From positions 1,917 through 44,429 of the forward strand of contig NZ_JAKOOW010000036.1 of the NCBI RefSeq assembly GCF_022288825.1: 42,513 nucleotides of DNA, in the 5' to 3' direction. Position 1 is the first letter of the stretch. Every line of letters begins with the position of its first letter. The notes under the pieces are model-generated. The model made no database searches and was not told the origin of the DNA. It saw nothing but the letters and a program-made list of their open reading frames with translations. Source of the DNA: Kingella pumchi. Its GTDB lineage: Bacteria; Pseudomonadota; Gammaproteobacteria; Burkholderiales; Neisseriaceae. Positions 38,987-42,513 of the stretch are shown here, in pieces. A program made the translations under genes and the position numbers.

Positions 38987-39742
38987 ATGGACAACCGCCG
39001 CCAAATCATTCTTGACACCGAAACCACCGGCCTGTATCCCAATGCCGCCGAAAACCCCGACCGGCTGATTGAATTTGCCGGTTTGGAAATGCGCAACCGC
39101 AGTTTTACCGACGAAAAACTGCATCTTTACGTCCATCCGCAGCGTGATATCCCCGCCGAAGCCGCCGCCGTGCACGGCATCACACTCGACAAGCTCGAAG
39201 GCAAGCCGGTGTTTGCCGAAGTGGCGCAACAGATTGCCGACTTTATCCGCGGCGCAGAGTTGGTGATCCACAACGCCAAATTCGACGTCGGCTTTCTCGA
39301 TGCCGAGTTCGCCCGTCTCGGCATGCCCGGCGTTGAAGATTTGGGCTGCACGATTACCGACACGCTGGCAATGGCGCGCGAACGCTATCCCGGTCAGAAA
39401 AACAATCTTGATGCGCTGTGTAACCGCCTGGGGGTTGACCGCAGCCGCCGCGTGCTGCACGGCGCACTGATCGACTGCGAGCTGCTCGGCGGCGTTTATC
39501 TGGCGATGACCCGCGGCCAGTTCAGCCTGACCGACGCTTTCGAGCAGGAAGACGACGACACCCCGCAAACCACTGCCCCGCAGCCGGCCGACCATCTCCC
39601 GCGCCCTGTCGGCGTAAAACTGAAAGTGCTGGCGGCCGACAGCGAAGAGCGCGCCGCCCACGAAGCTTTTCTCGACCAAATCGACAAATCCTGCGGCGGC
39701 ACCAGCATTTACCGCGCCGATGCCGGCAGCGCGCAGCAATAA
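38987..39742 (+). CDS. dnaQ: DNA polymerase III epsilon subunit (proofreading exonuclease)
   Basis: This is the 3'-5' proofreading subunit of the replicase. The 251-residue protein has Exo I ILDTETTGL (residues 8-16, Asp and Glu), Exo II VIHNAKFDVGFLD (about 93) and Exo III HGALIDCELLGGVYLAM, with the catalytic His and Asp (about 160). A linker follows, ending in a clamp-binding-like QFSLTDAF and a polymerase-binding tail. It has no obvious ribosome-binding site better than AACCGAAAG. It ends before a strong hairpin. Confidence 0.96.
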   Translation: MDNRRQIILDTETTGLYPNAAENPDRLIEFAGLEMRNRSFTDEKLHLYVHPQRDIPAEAAAVHGITLDKLEGKPVFAEVAQQIADFIRGAELVIHNAKFDVGFLDAEFARLGMPGVEDLGCTITDTLAMARERYPGQKNNLDALCNRLGVDRSRRVLHGALIDCELLGGVYLAMTRGQFSLTDAFEQEDDDTPQTTAPQPADHLPRPVGVKLKVLAADSEERAAHEAFLDQIDKSCGGTSIYRADAGSAQQ

Positions 39743-39791
39743 ACCGGCGGCAGCCTGAAAACCAGGCAACCGCCGCCAATATGCCAATATT

Positions 39792-39826
39792 AAAGGGCAG
39801 CCTGAAAACTTTTCAGGCTGCCTTTT
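39792..39826. terminator. Bidirectional uptake-sequence terminator
   Basis: A 13-bp perfect core stem (39796-39808 with 39810-39822), extended by A-T pairs, ends in T5. It lies between the convergent dnaQ and the lipoprotein gene at 39840. Confidence 0.8.
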
Positions 39827-39839
39827 TAATGTGTTGACG

Positions 39840-40208
39840 CTATTGCGGTGCCGCTGCCGCGTCGTGTTCGGCGATACAGTTTTGCAAGGCGGTAACCAGT
39901 TTGTCGAAAATCTCCTTGCTTTCTTTGGTTTCGCGGCCAAGCCCGTGGCTGATCAGCGCTTTGCGCCAGGCGGTGCGGTCGGGGTATTGCGCGGAAACCT
40001 GGTCGTAACCGCAGCCGCAGATTTTCTCGGCCGCCGCCGCGGTATAGCCCGGTTCGCCGTCTTCAGGCTGCTGCATTTCTTCGGAGCAGCTTTTGATGAC
40101 TTCTTGGCGGGTTTCCTTGTCGTCAATATTGTTGGCCATGGTTTCGACGGCGGTATCGCAGCCGGCCAGCAGCAGGGTTAGGGCAAGGGCGGGGAGCAGG
40201 GTTTTCAT
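39840..40208 (-). CDS. Cysteine-rich lipoprotein, paralogue A
   Basis: The family is not one I can name. The 122-residue precursor has a lipoprotein signal ending L-L-A-G-C, with Cys17 to be lipidated. The mature part has IKSCSEEMQQ, KICGCGYDQVSAQYPDRTAWRKAL and LQNCIAEH. The four non-lipid cysteines (one, a C-G-C pair, one) match those of the neighbouring lipoprotein at 40310 in order and spacing, so two disulphides are plausible. The genes are tandem copies. It is flanked by uptake hairpins. Confidence 0.8.
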   Translation of the reverse strand: MKTLLPALALTLLLAGCDTAVETMANNIDDKETRQEVIKSCSEEMQQPEDGEPGYTAAAAEKICGCGYDQVSAQYPDRTAWRKALISHGLGRETKESKEIFDKLVTALQNCIAEHDAAAAPQ

Positions 40209-40262
40209 GGTTATGGATGAATTAAAGATTGGGGGGCTGTGTAGAAGTCCGTCAAGCCGGCG

Positions 40263-40299
40263 TTCAGGCTGCCTTGTCTGGTGGGTAAGGCAGCCTGAA
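40263..40299 (-). terminator. Uptake-sequence hairpin between the two lipoprotein genes
   Basis: A 13-bp perfect stem (40263-40275 with 40287-40299) with an 11-base loop lies just beyond the stop of paralogue B. Confidence 0.65.
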
Positions 40300-40309
40300 A
40301 GGGGAAGAC

Positions 40310-40657
40310 TTATTCGATGCAGGATTCGACGGCCTTGACCAGCTGCTTTTCAAAAGCCTTGTTTTTGGCGCTGGCAGGGTTGCTGTTGTACTCGGCGAAG
40401 GCTTGGCGCCAGGCGGTGCGGTCGCTGTATTTGGCGGACACTTTGTCGTAGCCGCAGCCGCACAGTTCGGCGGCCTGCGCTTTGCTCACGGAGCCGTTGG
40501 ACGCTTGGTGCGCGCTTGCGGCGCAGGAATCGACGAAACTTTTGCGCATGATTGCTTCGTCGGGTTCGCCGGCGTTGTTGGCGGTGTCGCTGCCGGGGTT
40601 GCAGCCGGCGAGCAGGGTGCAAAAGAGCGCGGCGGCGAGTACGGTTTTGGCGGTCAT
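40310..40657 (-). CDS. Cysteine-rich lipoprotein, paralogue B
   Basis: The 115-residue precursor has a lipoprotein signal MTAKTVLAAALFCTLLAGC (lipid Cys19). The mature part has VDSCAASAHQ, ELCGCGYDKVSAKYSDRTAWRQAF and a final VESCIE. The block C-G-C-G-Y-D-x-V-S-A-x-Y-x-D-R-T-A-W-R is shared with paralogue A at 39840, which shows they arose by duplication. Function unknown; an envelope role is inferred only from the signal. Confidence 0.8.
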   Translation of the reverse strand: MTAKTVLAAALFCTLLAGCNPGSDTANNAGEPDEAIMRKSFVDSCAASAHQASNGSVSKAQAAELCGCGYDKVSAKYSDRTAWRQAFAEYNSNPASAKNKAFEKQLVKAVESCIE

Positions 40658-40688
40658 GGATTTCTTTCCTTCGGGTGGTGGGAAAAAG

Positions 40689-40745
40689 CGGTTTTCAGGC
40701 TGCTTTCTGCTTTTTGGACATGGCGGCCAGGCAGCCTGAAAACCG
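40689..40745. repeat. Inverted uptake-sequence pair with long spacer
   Basis: A 15-bp perfect match (40689-40703 with 40731-40745) flanks 27 bases. It lies between the kinase-fold gene and paralogue B, both on the minus strand. Confidence 0.65.
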
Positions 40746-40751
40746 TGCGGA

Positions 40752-41516
40752 CTATCTGCCGGCGAGAAACACCAGCTCGGCGAGCGCCGCCAGCCGCAGG
40801 GTGTCGCTGCCCCAGCGCGGGTGGTGCAGGCGGCGCATCCATAAAATCGGGCGCACGGTTTTGCCTACCGCAGCGGCGGCCGGCAGGGTGCGGTGGCGGC
40901 GCCAAACGGCGGCGGCGGCGGGCAGCAGGCCGTTTTCGCGCAGCCAGAAGGCGCTGGATTGCAAGTAGCACAGATAATCGCGGCTTTGACAGTGCGCCAG
41001 CGGCAGATAGCGGCCGGGGTCGTCTTCAAAGTCGATAAAGCCGGTTTCGCCGTCGTCGCAGGCGATGATGTTGCGGCCGAAAGCCTGGCTGAGATACTGA
41101 TCGCGCTGATGGACGGCGGCGATGGCGTCCAGTCCGCGCTGCCAGCAGGCAACCGGATCGGCGGCAATTTTGATGGCGTCGAGAATATCGGTGTCGCCCA
41201 GATGGCTGAACATCAGCGCGTCGGCGTTGCGGGCGAGCAGCTGCGGCACGCGCACGCCGGCGGCGGTGAGGGTGGTCAGCCTTTGGGCTTCGGTATCGAG
41301 CGCGGTGCGGCCGCCGAAATTGGGTACGGGGCGCAGCACGCCCAGCCGCAGCAGCGAAGCGATGGCGCCAAGCAGGCGGTAGCGCCAGGCGGCGATGGTC
41401 TTGCCGGTTTTGCGCACCCATACGGTTTGGCCGTCGGCAAGGGTGTGGCGCGCGATGGTGTCCTGCTGCTGCGGCAGGATGGCGGCAAGCGCGGCGGCGT
41501 AATCGGTTTCGTTCAT
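40752..41516 (-). CDS. Kinase-fold protein (phosphotransferase-like), specificity unknown
   Basis: The 254-residue protein looks like a small protein-kinase/aminoglycoside-phosphotransferase fold. It has an N-lobe strand QTVWVRKTGK (possible ATP lysine), EAQRLTTLTAAGVRVPQLLA, and a hinge with LMFSHLGDTDI. A catalytic-loop-like AFGRNIIACDDGETGFIDFEDDPGRYLPLAHC follows, with Asn and the DFE metal motif. The HxD of classic kinases is not evident. I chose the ATG at 41516. A much longer frame to 42458 runs antisense-like through lysR in another frame and was discarded. An uptake sequence ends 3 bases before the start. lysR precedes it by 5 bases. Confidence 0.75.
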   Translation of the reverse strand: MNETDYAAALAAILPQQQDTIARHTLADGQTVWVRKTGKTIAAWRYRLLGAIASLLRLGVLRPVPNFGGRTALDTEAQRLTTLTAAGVRVPQLLARNADALMFSHLGDTDILDAIKIAADPVACWQRGLDAIAAVHQRDQYLSQAFGRNIIACDDGETGFIDFEDDPGRYLPLAHCQSRDYLCYLQSSAFWLRENGLLPAAAAVWRRHRTLPAAAAVGKTVRPILWMRRLHHPRWGSDTLRLAALAELVFLAGR

Positions 41517-41521
41517 TGTTT

Positions 41522-42427
41522 TCAGGCTGCTTCGGATACGGGGGGCGCAGTTTGCCACACTTCCTGCACCGCGTCGCGCAGCAGCGCCAGCGCCGGATCC
41601 TGGCCGTATTCGTCGAGATAGACGAAGCTCATCGGCAGTTGCTGCTCGAATTCGTCGATCAGGGCGATGGGGCTGCCTTGGGCTTGGGCGGCTTGGGCGC
41701 TGTGTTTGGGTACCATCGCCAGGCCGATGCCGTCGGCAGCCAGGCCGATAATGGCCTGCGGGTAGTCGCAGATAATCTGTTTTTTCGGCGTGAGTTTGTG
41801 GCGGTGCCAGAACTGCTGCAGGTTTTTGTGGCTGCCGGAAACGCCGGACATTTCGATCCAGGTGAAGTCGTTGAGACTGCGCGGCAGGCCGCTGCGCAGG
41901 CGGCTTTCGTCGTCGGTGTGGCAGATGAGCGAGTAGGCGATGTGCTCCAGCGGCACGCTTTGCAGGGTGCGCTGGTTGAGCGGGCCGAGAAAAAAGCCGC
42001 CGTGCAGGCGTTTGGCCAGGATGCGGCTGAGGATTTCGCCGCTCATGCCGTATTGGATGTGCAGTTGGACGCCGGGTTCGCGGCGCACGATGCTGCGGGT
42101 GAGGCGGCTGACTTTGTCGGCGCGGATGGGGTGGATCAGGCCGAGGCGGGCGTGGTGGATGTAGTCTTCCGACAGGGTTTGCGCGAACACTTCGAGCCGG
42201 TGTTTGTGCTGCAACAGCTCTTCGGCTTCGGGCAGCAGCACTTCGCCGGCGCGGGTGAGGGTCATGCCGCTGTTGGTGCGGGTAAACAGCGGCGTGCCGA
42301 CGTCGGCTTCGAGCGCCTTGATTTGGGCGGAAACGGCGGGCTGGGAAAGAAACAGCTTTTCGGCGGCCTGGGTAAGGTTTTGGGTGTGGGCGACGGTGAT
42401 AAAGGCGCGCAGTTGGTTGATGTCCAT
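41522..42427 (-). CDS. LysR family transcriptional regulator
   Basis: The 301-residue protein begins MDINQLRAFITVAHTQNLTQAAEKLFLSQPAVSAQIKALE, the canonical LysR winged-helix domain. A linker helix and a periplasmic-binding-like effector domain follow (about residues 90-295). Its inducer and targets cannot be read from the sequence. I chose the ATG at 42427; a longer frame to 42508 has no family match. The last residues SEAA and the stop are supplied by an uptake sequence, which also lies just before the downstream kinase-fold gene, so the two are probably an operon. Confidence 0.94.
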   Translation of the reverse strand: MDINQLRAFITVAHTQNLTQAAEKLFLSQPAVSAQIKALEADVGTPLFTRTNSGMTLTRAGEVLLPEAEELLQHKHRLEVFAQTLSEDYIHHARLGLIHPIRADKVSRLTRSIVRREPGVQLHIQYGMSGEILSRILAKRLHGGFFLGPLNQRTLQSVPLEHIAYSLICHTDDESRLRSGLPRSLNDFTWIEMSGVSGSHKNLQQFWHRHKLTPKKQIICDYPQAIIGLAADGIGLAMVPKHSAQAAQAQGSPIALIDEFEQQLPMSFVYLDEYGQDPALALLRDAVQEVWQTAPPVSEAA

Positions 42428-42513
42428 GTGGGTTCCGTGTCTTCGGGCGTGTTGACAATCAGCGTTGCGGCGGTGTTTTTGGCAAAAAATGCCCGCCTGC
42501 CGCGTCAAAAATG

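Noticed and set aside
41517..42458. N-terminal extension of the kinase-fold frame to 568 codons
   Set aside because: The extra part is arginine/proline-rich, overlaps lysR in another frame on the same strand and resembles no protein; the ATG at 41516 gives a sensible start.

Overview
The window is a stretch of chromosomal housekeeping DNA from a member of the Neisseriaceae (Betaproteobacteria). The main evidence is a 12-base DNA uptake sequence of the AGGCAGCCTGAA type, with an AAGCAGCCTGAA variant. It occurs throughout, more than sixty times by eye, mostly as inverted pairs between genes. This dialect is known from the Kingella/Simonsiella/Eikenella side of the family rather than from the pathogenic Neisseria (ATGCCGTCTGAA). 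Coding DNA is G+C-rich. I see no insertion sequence, prophage, CRISPR array or rRNA operon. I cannot name the species.

Layout. 1-2.5 kb: lpxC (lipid A) converges on gnd (pentose phosphate pathway). 2.5-2.95 kb: an AT-rich gap with two good DnaA boxes between the divergent gnd and etfB, my best candidate for oriC. 2.95-6.6 kb: etfBA (electron transfer flavoprotein), yigZ and purD, with a near-perfect parS site just after etfA. 6.7-13.8 kb: a lysozyme-inhibitor-like lipoprotein, ileS, mnmE, a small membrane protein, a BolA-like gene, xerC and a four-helix membrane protein. 13.8-19.5 kb: the dnaA region, with dnaN and dnaA on the minus strand and rpmH-rnpA-yidD-yidC diverging on the plus strand. 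19.6-25 kb: dgt, uvrD (minus), bfd, mltG.

25-30.6 kb is mostly minus strand: an RDD membrane protein, a YoaK-type membrane protein, murU, a ricin-type lectin lipoprotein with a damaged-looking start, yjdM, a flavin reductase and alr. 30.8-32.7 kb: the rpsP-rimM-trmD-rplS operon. 32.8-35.9 kb: xseB-ispA (minus), then rplU-rpmA and ispB. 35.9-39.7 kb: tRNA-Arg(CCU), a nitronate monooxygenase, an NlpC/P60 hydrolase with a long lysine-rich linker, an unknown 73-residue protein and dnaQ. 39.8-42.4 kb: two paralogous cysteine-rich lipoproteins, a kinase-fold protein and a LysR regulator, all minus strand.

How it fits together. The genes serve replication and segregation (dnaA, dnaN, dnaQ, xerC, candidate oriC and parS), translation (ileS, mnmE, rpmH, rnpA, rpsP, rimM, trmD, rplS, rplU, rpmA, tRNA-Arg) and the envelope (lpxC, mltG, murU, alr, yidC/yidD, ispA/ispB, lipoproteins). 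The most interesting signals are the oriC/parS pair about 2 kb apart and 12-14 kb from dnaA, and the many ways uptake sequences have been built into genes: as terminators, stop codons, start-proximal leaders and coding peptides.
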